From Alistipes sp. CHKCI003 (lineage in GTDB: Bacteria > Bacteroidota > Bacteroidia > Bacteroidales > Rikenellaceae), in contig NZ_FCNT01000052.1 of NCBI RefSeq assembly GCF_900021155.1, positions 1 through 64,000 on the forward strand: DNA of 64,000 nt. The letters are read 5' to 3'. Below are positions 1-9,632 of this stretch, piece by piece. The notes beneath the pieces are model-generated. The model did no database searches and was not told the DNA's origin. It saw nothing but the letters and a program-made list of their open reading frames with translations. Both the position numbers and the translations under genes were made by a program. The stretch's first letter is position 1, and each line of letters starts with the position of its first letter.

Positions 1-337
1 GAGCTGGGGAGCGAGGGAAAACCCTAAATCGCTTTCGGATTGTTTTTCGGCACCGGAAGGTACGAAGAAAAAGACGTTCTCCGAATCCCTCTTTGGGCGA
101 CGGAAGAACGGGATCGCAGCTCGCGGCGCACGCCCCCGGAAGGGCGGGCCGCCGCCTGCGGAAGCTCCGGCTCGCACGGCTCCCAAGAACCCGGCTTCGA
201 TTCGAAGAGCGGAAGGCCGGTTTTGCCCGATGATAAAAAGATTCGTTCCGACGAACCGGGAGCGATCCGGATTCGCCCGAAGTTGCCGGGTCGGGAGAAC
301 GGGGAGGGGAAAGCAAAGAATTCAATGTTTCGAAGTT
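1..337. other. Window-start spacer, no gene recognised
   Basis: GC-rich DNA before the first gene. Open frames cross it on both strands, but none has a recognisable domain, and the one that runs into the downstream HAD gene is only an upstream extension of that gene. No TAnnTTTG promoter element was found close to position 338. Confidence 0.5.
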
Positions 338-994
338 ATGATTCGTTGTTGTATATTCGATCTGGACGGCGTGGTGGTCGACACGGCGCGGTACCATTTT
401 CTCGCGTGGGCCGAGCTGGCCCGTAGTTTGGGATTCGAGCTGACGCCCGCCGCGGGCGAGGCGACCAAGGGGGTGAGCCGCATGGCGTCGCTCGACATCG
501 TACTGGAGGCGGGCGGATTCGCCGGGCGTTTCGCGCCGGAGGAGCGGGAGTGCATGGCCGCCCGAAAGAATGACCGTTATCTGGAGTTCGTCGGCCGCAT
601 GACGCCGGACGACGTGCTTCCGGGCGTGCGGCCGTTTCTCGGCGAATTGCACGCGCGGGGCGTGAAAATCGTGCTCGGCTCCGCATCGAAGAATGCGGGC
701 ACGATTCTCGACCGCTGCGGACTGCGGCCGCTCTTCGATGCGGTGGTGGACGGCACGCTCGTCGCGCGTGCCAAGCCCGATCCCGAGGTGTTCGTCCGCG
801 GGGCGGAACTGGCCGGGGAGGTGCCTGCCGCATGCGTCGTCTTCGAGGATGCCGCGGCCGGCATCGAAGCGGCTGCGCGGGCCGGTATGCGTTCGGTGGG
901 CGTGGGCCCGAGCCCGGCGCTGGCGGCGGCCACGCTGCGGATCGCGGGATTCGAGGGCTTCACCTTCGACCGTCTGGCCGCCGCGGTCGACTGA
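338..994 (+). CDS. pgmB: Beta-phosphoglucomutase (HAD superfamily)
   Basis: A 218-residue HAD-family sugar-phosphate mutase. Motif I, DLDGVVVDTA, lies at the extreme N-terminus (residues 7-16), with the two Asp that act as nucleophile and acid/base. A GSASKN segment (motif II) and a later FEDAAAGI segment (motif IV) follow, and the length is normal for beta-PGM. The enzyme converts beta-glucose 1-phosphate to glucose 6-phosphate in the cytoplasm. I chose the ATG at 338 because it puts motif I where the family has it; the frame is open further upstream without homology. A GH65 phosphorylase follows 0.7 kb downstream and would supply the beta-glucose 1-phosphate, which supports the beta-PGM call over a generic HAD phosphatase. 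Confidence 0.85.
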   Translation: MIRCCIFDLDGVVVDTARYHFLAWAELARSLGFELTPAAGEATKGVSRMASLDIVLEAGGFAGRFAPEERECMAARKNDRYLEFVGRMTPDDVLPGVRPFLGELHARGVKIVLGSASKNAGTILDRCGLRPLFDAVVDGTLVARAKPDPEVFVRGAELAGEVPAACVVFEDAAAGIEAAARAGMRSVGVGPSPALAAATLRIAGFEGFTFDRLAAAVD

Positions 995-1221
995 GCGGAG
1001 GGCGGATTTTTCGTGCGCCGACGCCGTTCGGCCGCAGTTCGCGTGCGGCCTTCGGTCTGCATGCAGTGCGGAGCGCATTCTCGCACGGCCGCAGCGCGGG
1101 CTGCGGTTTCCCGGCAGCGTGTCGGGACGGGAGAGCGGGGAGGACGGAACCGCGAATCGCTGCATGCGGGCGGATTGCCCCGTCTCGAAGGGCTTCACCT
1201 CGAAGGCGGTTCGGGGTGGGA

Positions 1222-1450
1222 GTTCGTTTTGGGAAAGCCTCGTCCTGAGCGTTCGTCTTGGGAAAACCTCGTTTTTCGGGGGCGGCCGTCCTGTGGAGCT
1301 CGTTTCGGGAAGAATTCGTTTTTCGGGGACCTCGTTTCGAGCAATGTCCCGTTTCGGGGAGCTCGTCTCGGAGAGGTCCCGTGCGTGCGGCCCCGTCTTT
1401 TTCGGGGGGCTGTTCTCGGGGAGCCCGTATCGGGGGCTTCGTCGCGGTAA
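1222..1450. repeat. Degenerate repeats in a 0.7-kb spacer
   Basis: The spacer from 995 to 1687 holds no convincing gene. Part of it is a decayed array: GTTCGTTTTGGGAAA at 1222 recurs as GTTCGTCTTGGGAAA at 1251, and relatives built on CGTTTCGGGGA...CTCGTTTCG continue to about 1450. The units are irregular and translate differently in each frame, so this looks like a non-coding minisatellite. Confidence 0.5.
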
Positions 1451-1687
1451 GGCGCGCGTGGCGAGCCGATTCGGTGTCGCGGGACGGTCCGGGACGATCG
1501 CTTTCGGACCGCATCGGACGGCGGATTTCCGCACTGCCCCCCCCCCGGCTCCGGCAATGCGCGGAGATCCGCGATCCGCCGCCGTTCCGTGCGGCGTGCG
1601 GCGGTTGCCGGTCCGACGGGGAGGGGGGGGGAACGGCGGAATTCGGATTAGGAGGCTGCACGGACCTTGAAATATGAATCATTTTTT

Positions 1688-3985
1688 ATGGAAGAAACTA
1701 TGTATACCGAGCGATTTATTCAAACCGATGACTGGAAGATCATCGAGGACCGTTTCGATCCGGCGCGGGTCAAATCCTCCGAGTCGCTTTTCGCACTGGG
1801 CAACGGCGTCATGGGAGGCCGTGCCAACTTCGAGGAGGGCTATTCGGGTCCCATGCTGCAGGGCAACTACATCGGGGGCGTCTACTATCCGGACAAGACG
1901 CGCGTGGGGTGGTGGAAAAACGGCTATCCCGACTATTTCGCCAAGGTGCCGAACAGTGCTTTCTGGACGGGCGTGGGCGTAGAGATCGGCGGCGAGCGGC
2001 TCGATCTGGCTACCGTAGGCAGCGTGTGCGACTACCGCCGCGAACTGGACATGCGCCGCGGCGTGCTCACGCGGCGCATGAGGGTCGTGATGGGCAATGG
2101 CATCGAAGCGGAGGTGGAGGTCGTGCGGTTCCTGCCGCTCGAACGCCGCGAAACGGGTGTCGTCCGCTTCGCCGTGAGGCCCCTCGACCGCGATGCGGAG
2201 GTGCGGTTCTCCCCTTTCATCGACGCCGACGTGCGCAATGCGGATGCCAATTACGACGAAAAGTTCTGGGAACATGTCGCAACGGAGTCCGATGCCGTGC
2301 GGATGCGCACGCGCAAAAGCGGCTTCGAGGCTGCGTGGGCGCAGGTCTGCACGCTCGCAGGGGCCTCCTTCAGGAATGAGACGGCGGGCGAGCGCGTCGC
2401 ACAGACCGCTACGGTGAAGCTCCGCAAGGGCGAGGCGGCGACCTTGTATAAATATGCCGGCATCTGCTCCTCGCTCAACCATGCCCCGGACGGACTGATC
2501 GCCGCGGCCCGCCGTGCCGCCGAAGAGGCCCGCGCCGCAGGCTTCGAGGCGCTGCTCGCCGAGCAGACGGCGGCGTGGGAGCGCCGGTGGCACGGATGCG
2601 ACATCGAGATCGGGGGCGACTCCGAGGCGCAGCAGGGCATCCGCTTCTGCATCTTCATGCTCCTGCAAACCTACACGGGCGTGGATGTGCGGCTCAACAT
2701 CGGTCCGAAAGGGTTCACGGGCGAGAAATACGGCGGCGTAACCTACTGGGACACCGAAGCCTACTGTCTGCCGTTCTATCTTTCGACGGCGGGCCGCGAG
2801 GTGGCCCGCGCGTTGCTCGTCTACCGCTACGACCAGCTGGACAAGGCCATCGAAAATGCTGCGAAACTCGGTTTCGGCGGCGGTGCGGCCCTCTATCCGA
2901 TGGTAACGGCCGACGGCGAAGAGTGCCACAACGAGTGGGAAATCACCTTCGAGGAGATTCACCGCAACGGAGCCGTCGCCTACGCCATCCGGAACTACAT
3001 CCGCTATACGGGCGACGAGGCCTATATGGCCGAATACGGATTGGAGGTGCTGCTCTCGATCGCCCGCTTCTGGGTGCAGCGGATCACGTGGTCGGAGGCG
3101 CGCGGGAAATACGTGATGCTGGGCGTAACCGGTCCCAACGAGTACGAAAACAACGTCGACAACAACTGGTATACCTCTTATATCGCCGCGTGGTGCCTGC
3201 GCTATGCGGCCGAAGCGGCCGCGTGGGTGCGCACCCACCGCCCCGGCGACTACCGCCGCATCTGCGCCGCACGCGGGTTCGACGAGGCGGCCGAGACGGC
3301 CCGGTGGCTCGCCGTGGCCGACGGGTTGTATCTGGGCGAAGACCGGGAGCTGGGCATTTTCCTCCAGCAGGACGGCTACATGGACAAGGAGCAGCGCCTC
3401 GCCGCGGAGCTCGATCCGGCCGAGCGGCCGATCAACCGCCATTGGTCGTGGGACCGCATTCTGCGTTCGTGTTTCATCAAGCAGGCCGATGTCTTGCAGG
3501 GGCTCTACTTCTTTTTCGACGATTTCGATCCGGAGACCGTGCGCCGCAACTTCCGGTTCTACGAGCCGCGCACGGTGCACGAGTCGTCGCTCTCGGCCTG
3601 CGTGCACGCCATTCTCGCGGCACGGATCGGCGACATGGACAAAGCCTACGAGATGTATCTGCGCACGGCGCGGCTCGATCTGGACGACTACAACCGCGAA
3701 GTGGAGGAGGGCTGCCACGTTACGTCGATGGCCGGCTCGTGGCTCTCGGTGGTCGAGGGCTTCGGCGGCATGCGCATGCAGGACGGCGTGCTGACCTTCG
3801 CGCCGACACTGCCCGCGGGGTGGCGTTCGCTCGCTTTCAGGGTCCGTTACAGAGACCGCGTGCTCTCGGTGCGGGCCACGCCCGACGAGGTCGAGATCGC
3901 CTGCGAGGGCGAGCCGGTCGAAATCGGGCTCTACGGCGAGCGCCGGACGGTGGCGGGCAGCCTGCGCTGCGCGACACCCCGTTAG
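1688..3985 (+). CDS. GH65 family disaccharide phosphorylase (maltose phosphorylase type)
   Basis: A cytoplasmic glycoside hydrolase family 65 enzyme of 765 residues with no signal peptide. The N-terminal beta-sandwich domain starts around ALGNGVMGGRANFEE. The (alpha/alpha)6 barrel carries the catalytic acid Glu in GVTGPNEYENN (about residue 485 from this start, close to Glu487 of the Lactobacillus maltose phosphorylase). A C-terminal jelly-roll ends the chain. Family enzymes split maltose, trehalose or kojibiose with phosphate, giving glucose plus beta-glucose 1-phosphate; the adjacent pgmB consumes that product. The start is uncertain: a TTG at 1667, an ATG at 1688 and an ATG at 1700 are in frame. 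Exact disaccharide specificity cannot be read from the sequence; maltose is favoured by the neighbouring alpha-amylase-family gene. Confidence 0.85.
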   Translation: MEETMYTERFIQTDDWKIIEDRFDPARVKSSESLFALGNGVMGGRANFEEGYSGPMLQGNYIGGVYYPDKTRVGWWKNGYPDYFAKVPNSAFWTGVGVEIGGERLDLATVGSVCDYRRELDMRRGVLTRRMRVVMGNGIEAEVEVVRFLPLERRETGVVRFAVRPLDRDAEVRFSPFIDADVRNADANYDEKFWEHVATESDAVRMRTRKSGFEAAWAQVCTLAGASFRNETAGERVAQTATVKLRKGEAATLYKYAGICSSLNHAPDGLIAAARRAAEEARAAGFEALLAEQTAAWERRWHGCDIEIGGDSEAQQGIRFCIFMLLQTYTGVDVRLNIGPKGFTGEKYGGVTYWDTEAYCLPFYLSTAGREVARALLVYRYDQLDKAIENAAKLGFGGGAALYPMVTADGEECHNEWEITFEEIHRNGAVAYAIRNYIRYTGDEAYMAEYGLEVLLSIARFWVQRITWSEARGKYVMLGVTGPNEYENNVDNNWYTSYIAAWCLRYAAEAAAWVRTHRPGDYRRICAARGFDEAAETARWLAVADGLYLGEDRELGIFLQQDGYMDKEQRLAAELDPAERPINRHWSWDRILRSCFIKQADVLQGLYFFFDDFDPETVRRNFRFYEPRTVHESSLSACVHAILAARIGDMDKAYEMYLRTARLDLDDYNREVEEGCHVTSMAGSWLSVVEGFGGMRMQDGVLTFAPTLPAGWRSLAFRVRYRDRVLSVRATPDEVEIACEGEPVEIGLYGERRTVAGSLRCATPR

Positions 3986-4219
3986 GGTGCGGTTGCGGAA
4001 GGCGGCGTCGCACCGCGGGAATCCGGCGCGTGTTTTGCGCGGTGCGATAGGGTTGGAATCCTTTCTGCCGTTTTCCGCCCCGGCAGATGCCGGACCCGTA
4101 TTCGTCTCTGCGCTCGGGCCGACGGAATGCCGCCCGTTCCGTCAGACCGGATCCGGGGGCGGATGCGCATTCGGATTATGCCGGGGCGGAAAACGGACGG
4201 AGCAATACGAAGAACAGAT

Positions 4220-5518
4220 ATGCAAACGAATCATCCCGAATGGAGCTGCGGTGCGGTGCTCTACGAAATGAATGTCCGCCAACTGACCCCCGAAGGTACG
4301 CTGCGGGCAGCCGCGCAGCGGCTGCCGTTTCTTAGCCGCATGGGGTTCGACGCCGTGTGGCTCATGCCCGTCTATCCCATCGGCGAGGCGAACCGCAAGG
4401 GGACGCTCGGCTCCTACTACTCGATCCGCGACTACTGCGCCGTGAATCCCGAGTTCGGCACGATGGCCGATTTCGACGACTTCGTGGCCGAGGCGCACCG
4501 GTTGGGGATGCGGGTGCTCGTCGATTGGGTGGCCAATCACACTTCGCGCGATGCCCGCTGGCTCGCGGAGCGGCCCGCCGACTGGTACGAGCGCGACGAG
4601 GCGGGCGAACCGCTCGTGCCGTGCGGCTGGACCGATACGGCCAAACTCGACTACGGGAACCGCGCCGTGTGGCAGGGTCAGATCGACGCGATGCGCTTCT
4701 GGGTCGAACGCCACGCCGTCGACGGCTTCCGCTGCGACATGGCGATGCTCGTGCCGCCGGCCTTCTGGCGCGAGGCGGCGCGGCAGCTGCGCGGGGCGAA
4801 GTCCGACCTGTTTCTGCTGGCCGAGGCCGAGGAGAGGTGGCTCTTCGACGAGGGAGCGTTCGATGCCTGCTACGGCTGGGAACTGTTCCACCTCCTGAAC
4901 GACGTCGCGCAGCAGAAGGTCCGCATCACGGCGGTCCGCGACTGGCTCCGTGCCGACCGCGGACGCTATCCGCGCGAGGCGATCCGGCTGCTCTTCACCT
5001 CCAATCACGACGAGAATTCGTGGAGCGGCACGGAGTTCGCCCGCATGGGTGCCGCGGCGGAGATCATGGCCGCATTCACCTTCGTCGCCGAGGGTTTCAT
5101 GCCGCTGGTCTACACGGGGCAGGAGGTGGGCTACGACCACGTGTTCGGCTTCTTCGACCGCGATCCGATTCCCGGGGAGGCCTACCGCGAGAACGCTGCG
5201 ACGGAACGCTACCGCCGCCTCATCCGGATGCGGCACGCCAATCCGGCCCTCGATGCCGGCGGCCGGGGCGGGACGACGATCGAGATCCGCAACAACGCCG
5301 AGGATTGTCTGATGACCTTCGTGCGCGAGCGGGACGGCAACCGCGTGGTGGCCGCGATGAACCTTTCGCCCTATGCGATTCATGCCGATTTCCGGACGGG
5401 AATCTATGCCGGAGCCTATGTCGACGCTCTGAGCGGCGAGGCTGCCGAACTGCCCGAACACGTCGAATGCGACATGGCTCCGTGGAGCTACCGGCTGCTG
5501 AGCCGCGGGGAACGCTGA
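4220..5518 (+). CDS. GH13 alpha-amylase family glycosidase
   Basis: A compact GH13 (beta/alpha)8 enzyme of 432 residues. All four family regions are visible: VLVDWVANHTS (I), VDGFRCDMA with the nucleophile Asp (II), FLLAEAEE with the acid/base Glu (III) and FTSNHDENSW with the third Asp (IV). There is no signal peptide, so it probably works in the cytoplasm on imported malto-oligosaccharides and feeds maltose to the GH65 phosphorylase 234 bp upstream. The ATG at 4220 gives the normal start of the catalytic domain (SCGAVLYEMNVRQ); the longer open frame upstream has no homology. Whether it is an amylase, maltogenic enzyme or glucosidase is not decidable here. Confidence 0.85.
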   Translation: MQTNHPEWSCGAVLYEMNVRQLTPEGTLRAAAQRLPFLSRMGFDAVWLMPVYPIGEANRKGTLGSYYSIRDYCAVNPEFGTMADFDDFVAEAHRLGMRVLVDWVANHTSRDARWLAERPADWYERDEAGEPLVPCGWTDTAKLDYGNRAVWQGQIDAMRFWVERHAVDGFRCDMAMLVPPAFWREAARQLRGAKSDLFLLAEAEERWLFDEGAFDACYGWELFHLLNDVAQQKVRITAVRDWLRADRGRYPREAIRLLFTSNHDENSWSGTEFARMGAAAEIMAAFTFVAEGFMPLVYTGQEVGYDHVFGFFDRDPIPGEAYRENAATERYRRLIRMRHANPALDAGGRGGTTIEIRNNAEDCLMTFVRERDGNRVVAAMNLSPYAIHADFRTGIYAGAYVDALSGEAAELPEHVECDMAPWSYRLLSRGER

Positions 5519-5908
5519 TTTTCCGTTGTTTGCAGACGGGCTCCGCTGCGCGGTGCCGGGGCCATCCGGTGCCGGCGGCGCCGTCGCGGGCCGCGGTGCG
5601 CGGACGGCCGTGCGGTTTCTCGGCGGCAACGGGTCGATGCCCCGTGTCGAAAGGCCGTGTGCGGGGGCCGCTGCTCCGTACATGTGAGGGGGACCGGCGC
5701 TTCGCCCGCGGATTCCCGGGCGAGCGGTCGGATGGTCCGCAAGTCGGATCCGGTTCCGCACGGCAGGCGGCGCCGGTTTTTGTGTCCGATCGTAAGAAGC
5801 GGAATTTCAGTCCGGTGCGGGGTATGGGTGCGCCGTCTGCGAGGTCCGGGTGTTCGGCTTCACCGGTTGCGATAGTGCCCGCGGTTGTTTCGGGGGCGGC
5901 GGCACGGA

Positions 5909-5959
5909 CACAGCCTCGTCTCCGGCACAGCCTCGCCTCCGGCACAGCCTCGCCTCCGG
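5909..5959. repeat. Three 17-bp tandem repeats in an 0.8-kb spacer
   Basis: The spacer from 5519 to 6318 has no supported gene. It contains three head-to-tail copies of CACAGCCTCGCCTCCGG (5909-5925 with one mismatch, 5926-5942, 5943-5959). A partial fourth copy merges into the following CACCGGCTCGG. Confidence 0.85.
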
Positions 5960-6290
5960 CACCGGCTCGGAGGAGACGCCGGCTCCCTCCCTCCTGCTCT
6001 TCGCGGATTCGTTCCGGCCGGAGCGGGGCGGAGCGCTCGGCGACGTGTCGAGGGTGCGGCTGCCGGATGGGGCGGAGCGGCGGCCGGTGCCGCTGCCGGA
6101 CCGGCGCGACGGGAGCTTCCGGTCCGATGCGAACGGAGCCCGGCCGGCGAAGAAGCGTCTGGCGCGGAATTCGGCCGCCGGTTCGGGAGAGGGCGGCCGT
6201 GTGCGCCGGTTATCCCCGTGTCGGCGACGGAGGTGCGCCGTTTGCATGAAAAACTTTCGGCCTTTTCTTTCGGGTTTACCGCGATTTTCG

Positions 6291-6298
6291 TATGTTTG
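6291..6298 (+). promoter_or_regulatory. Candidate -7 promoter element
   Basis: TATGTTTG matches the Bacteroidetes -7 consensus TAnnTTTG and lies 20 bp before the ATG at 6319. Confidence 0.6.
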
Positions 6299-6318
6299 CT
6301 GAAAATTAAGCTGCAAAG

Positions 6319-6738
6319 ATGGCAACACCGATCCATTTGGCCCATCGGCCGATCATGTCCGTCGACGACTACGCGCCGCACGACGGCATTTATAAGAATC
6401 GTACGGATGCGGAGAGCCTTTCGGTGGGCAATGCGCAATACGACGGCGGCGAGATCGCCGCGAAGGTGTTCCGGCGCGTGAACGGCCGTTGGAGCCGCCA
6501 GAGCGAGGAGTTGCCGCTGCACCGCGTGTTCGATCTGGGAACCGTCGTGCTGAAGTCCATCTTGCAGAGTGCCGGCGTGCCCGCACCGTCCACGGCGCTG
6601 GACGTTACGCTCCGCGCTCCGGCGCGGCGGGCCGAGATCCGCGACTACTATGTGAAAAACCGGGCCGAGCTGCAACCCAAACTGAGGGAGCTGAAGTGCG
6701 TGCTCGACTATTTTATGAACGAGGAACCGAAATTGTAG
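6319..6738 (+). CDS. Conserved hypothetical protein (DUF6530-like)
   Basis: A 139-residue soluble protein of unknown function. The pattern HLAHRPIMSVDDY...TDAESLSVGNAQYD...EIAAKVFR...WSRQSEELPLHRVFDL resembles small proteins I associate from memory with DUF6530, found in gut Bacteroidetes and Firmicutes. There is no signal peptide or membrane segment. The promoter element just upstream and the 55-bp gap to the TPM gene suggest it may lead that transcript. The function is unknown, and the family name should be treated as tentative. Confidence 0.7.
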   Translation: MATPIHLAHRPIMSVDDYAPHDGIYKNRTDAESLSVGNAQYDGGEIAAKVFRRVNGRWSRQSEELPLHRVFDLGTVVLKSILQSAGVPAPSTALDVTLRAPARRAEIRDYYVKNRAELQPKLRELKCVLDYFMNEEPKL

Positions 6739-6793
6739 GAGTTCCCTGCGGCGTGCGGCGGCTCCGGGCGCTGCCGCCCCTTATTTCGAAGCT

Positions 6794-7699
6794 ATGAAAC
6801 GACTGATACCGCTTCTGCTGACGCTTTGCGTCGCCGCGGGCGCCGCAGCCAAAACCTACGGCGTGCGCGACATACCCGATGTCCAGCGTGCCGACCGCAC
6901 GCGCTATGTCTCCGATCCCGACGGCATCCTGTCGGCGGCGGCCGTGGCGCGCATCGACTCCGTGTGCGCTTCGCTGCGCGAGCGCAACATCGCTCAGGTG
7001 GCCGTGGTCGCTGTGGGCGACATCGAGGGCGGCGACGTGTTCGGCTTCGCCATCGAACTTTTCGGGTCGTGGGGCGTCGGGCGCGGCGACCGCGACAACG
7101 GCGTGGGCATCCTGCTGGTGCGCGACCGACGCGAGATCCGGATCGTTACGGGCGACGGCGCGGAGGGCGTGCTGCCCGACGCCGTCGTGAAACGCATCCA
7201 GATGAAATACATGCTTCCCTACTTCCGCGAAGGGGATTACAGCGCCGGCATGACGGCAGGCGTCGAGGCTCTGGCCCGGCGGCTCGAAGGCTCCGAACTC
7301 GATCTGGGCGGCACGGATGCGGCCTCGGGCGGAGCGATGCCCGCATGGGCGATCCTCGTGATCGTGCTGGGATGCGTCGCCGTGCCGCTGGGAGCCTCCG
7401 TGTGGGGCTATTATCGCCGGAAGCGTTGTCCGCGCTGCCATCGGTATACGCTCGGATTGCGGTCGCAGGAGGCGGTGCGGAGCACACCCGCCTGCAAGGT
7501 GATCGAATATACGTTCGTCTGCACGAATTGCGGCGAGGTGGTCAGGCGGCAGGTCCGCAGCGAGCGGGACAACCATCTGGGCGGTCCGGGCGGCGGCGTC
7601 TTCATGGGCGGCGGTTTCGGCGGCTTCGGCGGCGGCGGTACGGGCGGCGGCTTCGGGGGCGGTCATTTCGGCGGCGGAGGTGCGGGTTCGAGGTGGTAG
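6794..7699 (+). CDS. TPM-domain (YgcG-like) membrane protein with zinc ribbon and Gly-rich tail
   Basis: A 301-residue envelope protein. A signal peptide (residues 1-19) precedes a TPM domain (about 30-165; VSDPDGILS, DNGVGILLVRDRREIRIVTGDGAEG, YFREGDYSAGM). A membrane segment (about 180-202) follows, then a Cys4 zinc ribbon (CPRCH and CTNCGE) and a C-terminal stretch that is mostly Gly and Phe. This is the usual TPM_phosphatase/YgcG architecture. In many bacteria it sits beside LemA, as it does here 273 bp downstream, and the pair is thought to act in envelope maintenance. The glycine tail is typical of the family rather than a frameshift artefact. Confidence 0.85.
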   Translation: MKRLIPLLLTLCVAAGAAAKTYGVRDIPDVQRADRTRYVSDPDGILSAAAVARIDSVCASLRERNIAQVAVVAVGDIEGGDVFGFAIELFGSWGVGRGDRDNGVGILLVRDRREIRIVTGDGAEGVLPDAVVKRIQMKYMLPYFREGDYSAGMTAGVEALARRLEGSELDLGGTDAASGGAMPAWAILVIVLGCVAVPLGASVWGYYRRKRCPRCHRYTLGLRSQEAVRSTPACKVIEYTFVCTNCGEVVRRQVRSERDNHLGGPGGGVFMGGGFGGFGGGGTGGGFGGGHFGGGGAGSRW

Positions 7700-7972
7700 C
7701 ACCGGGGAGTTTCGCGCCGGAAGCGCCCGGTCCGGTGATGGCTCGGGAGCCGGACGACACCGAGGCTTGCGCCGGAGCGGGTGTCGGAGCGGGGCTGGAG
7801 CGGGGGCCGGAACGGGCTTCGGACGCCGCCGGATCGGGAGACGGGCGGTTCGGACCCCGGGCGGATGCCGGAAGCGGGCCGGCTTCGGACTTTCGGACGG
7901 CGGACATGCGAGCTTTGCCGAAACGGCGCTCCGCACCGGAACGGAGAAATTTGAATCGGAATAAACCAATCA

Positions 7973-8578
7973 ATGACAATCGAAATGAAAAACAGCAAAA
8001 ACCGGATCTGGATCGTGATCGCCGCCGTGGTGGCGGTCATCGGCATCTTCTTCTATTCGACCTACAACGGTTTCGTCTCGAAGGACGAGGCCGTGAAGAC
8101 CGCATGGTCCAACGTCGAAACGCAGTATCAGCGTCGTGCGGACCTGATTCCCAATCTCGTCAGTACGGTGAAAGGATATGCCGAGCACGAAAAATCGACG
8201 CTCGACGAAGTGGTCGAAGCACGTGCGAAGGCGATGTCGTTCCAGCTCTCGGCGGACGATCTCACGCCGGAGAAGATGGCCGAATTTCAGCGTGCTCAGT
8301 CGCAGGTGGGCTCGGCGCTCGGGCGTCTCATAGCCGTGGCCGAAAGTTATCCCGACCTGAAAGCCAATCAGAATTTCCTCGAATTGCAGGCCCAGCTCGA
8401 AGGGACCGAAAACCGCATCGCCGTCTCGCGCAAGGAGTTCAACGAGGTGGTGAACAGCTACAATGTGGCGATCCGCCGCTTCCCCGCCAACCTCGTGGCC
8501 GGTATGTTCGGGTTCGAACGGAAAGCGCGTTTCACGGCTGCGGAGGGGGCGCAGACCGCGCCGACGGTGGCGTTCTGA
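7973..8578 (+). CDS. lemA: LemA family protein
   Basis: A 201-residue LemA protein: one N-terminal membrane anchor (RIWIVIAAVVAVIGIFFYS) and then a helical bundle with the signature segments VKTAWSNVETQYQRRADLIPNLV and FNEVVNSYNVAIRRFP. It is anchored in the inner membrane with the bundle outside or facing the cytosol; the biochemical role is unknown. An in-frame ATG four codons later (7985) is an equally good start. It follows the TPM-domain gene, a common pairing. Confidence 0.88.
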   Translation: MTIEMKNSKNRIWIVIAAVVAVIGIFFYSTYNGFVSKDEAVKTAWSNVETQYQRRADLIPNLVSTVKGYAEHEKSTLDEVVEARAKAMSFQLSADDLTPEKMAEFQRAQSQVGSALGRLIAVAESYPDLKANQNFLELQAQLEGTENRIAVSRKEFNEVVNSYNVAIRRFPANLVAGMFGFERKARFTAAEGAQTAPTVAF

Positions 8579-8596
8579 ATTTGCCGGCCGGAGCGG

Positions 8597-8637
8597 ACGG
8601 GGCTCTTCGCGTATGCGGCGGGAGCCCCGTTTCGTTT
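8597..8637 (+). terminator. Rho-independent terminator after lemA
   Basis: ACGGGGCTC (8597-8605) pairs with GAGCCCCGT (8622-8630), and the T-rich tail TTCGTTTT follows. It lies 18 bp past the lemA stop. Confidence 0.75.
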
Positions 8638-9632
8638 TGCCGTGCGTCGGGGGGGCGGTCGGGAACGGACGATCGGATTCCTGCGACGGGCGATTCGGCG
8701 GGTCGCGGGGATTTTTCGTACGGGGCGGTCGGCGGAGCGGCGGCTGATTTCCCGCATCGGATTGCCGCAGTTTTGCGTCTTGCGATAAAGAGGACTTTTC
8801 GTGAAGCTTCGCAGGTGCGCGTGCGGATGTTCGGCGGCGCCGCTGCTGCGGTCGCGGTCGGCTCCGTTCCGTGCGGAGCTGCGGGCGGTGCGAACGTTCG
8901 CTGCGGGGGGCGCCTGCTTCGGACCGTTCGGCGCACTCCGTCCCGGCCGGCAGCCGGACCGGCTCGGTAGGTGGAGCGCTGAACCGAATAGCGTTCGGAC
9001 TGCGGCGAAGCGGCAAAATACCCTTCGGAATGCTGCCATCCGACCGGGTGCAGGCTGGGAACCCGTTCGGAGATCGGCGATGCGGGAAAATTCCCCCCCC
9101 CTCTTTCCCGAAAAAGAACCGTTTCGATAAACCGGGCGCAGAGCCGAACGGGAGTTCGGGCTCTGCCGAGGCGGGAAAGGCGACCGTGGGAAAACGAGCG
9201 ATCGCTACTCGTTGCTTCGCACCGAAGACCGCGTTTGCGGATGCGAGTCGCTCCGAAGGGGATTTGTCGGACGGTTCCGCCGCGCAGTCGGAAGGGTGCG
9301 GGGCGGCCGAGGCGGAGGGGGCTTGATTGGGACCTTCGCTCCTGTTCCGGAACGGAAAACGGGCCGGGCTGCGAATGCGGGGAGAAGGGAGGAAATCTTT
9401 AGCCGCAAAACGGACGTTCCGCTGTTTCGGGGGCCGTGCCCCGACCCGATCCGTTTCGAAGTCGCTGCAAGGAGTGCAGGGATGCCGGCAGCTGCGGCGG
9501 ACGGAACGAGGTTTCATTCCTGCCGGAGAGCTGGGGCGGGCGGCCCGGAACCGGAAGTTCATAGGGGTGTTTCCGCTCTTCGACCGGGTGGAGCGAAGTT
9601 TATTTCCGCCGGAGAGCCGGGCGGCCCGGGGA
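8638..9632. other. One-kilobase GC-rich spacer, no gene supported
   Basis: Long open frames exist on both strands, but they overlap one another, have Arg/Pro/Ala-dominated translations and show no domain or signal peptide. This is what chance frames look like in very GC-rich non-coding DNA. The spacer separates lemA (+) from the 3' end of the outer-membrane gene (-). Confidence 0.5.

Noticed and set aside
230..337. N-terminal extension of the beta-phosphoglucomutase frame
   Set aside because: The 36 extra residues are Arg/Gly-rich, lack homology and would push the HAD motif I away from its normal N-terminal position.
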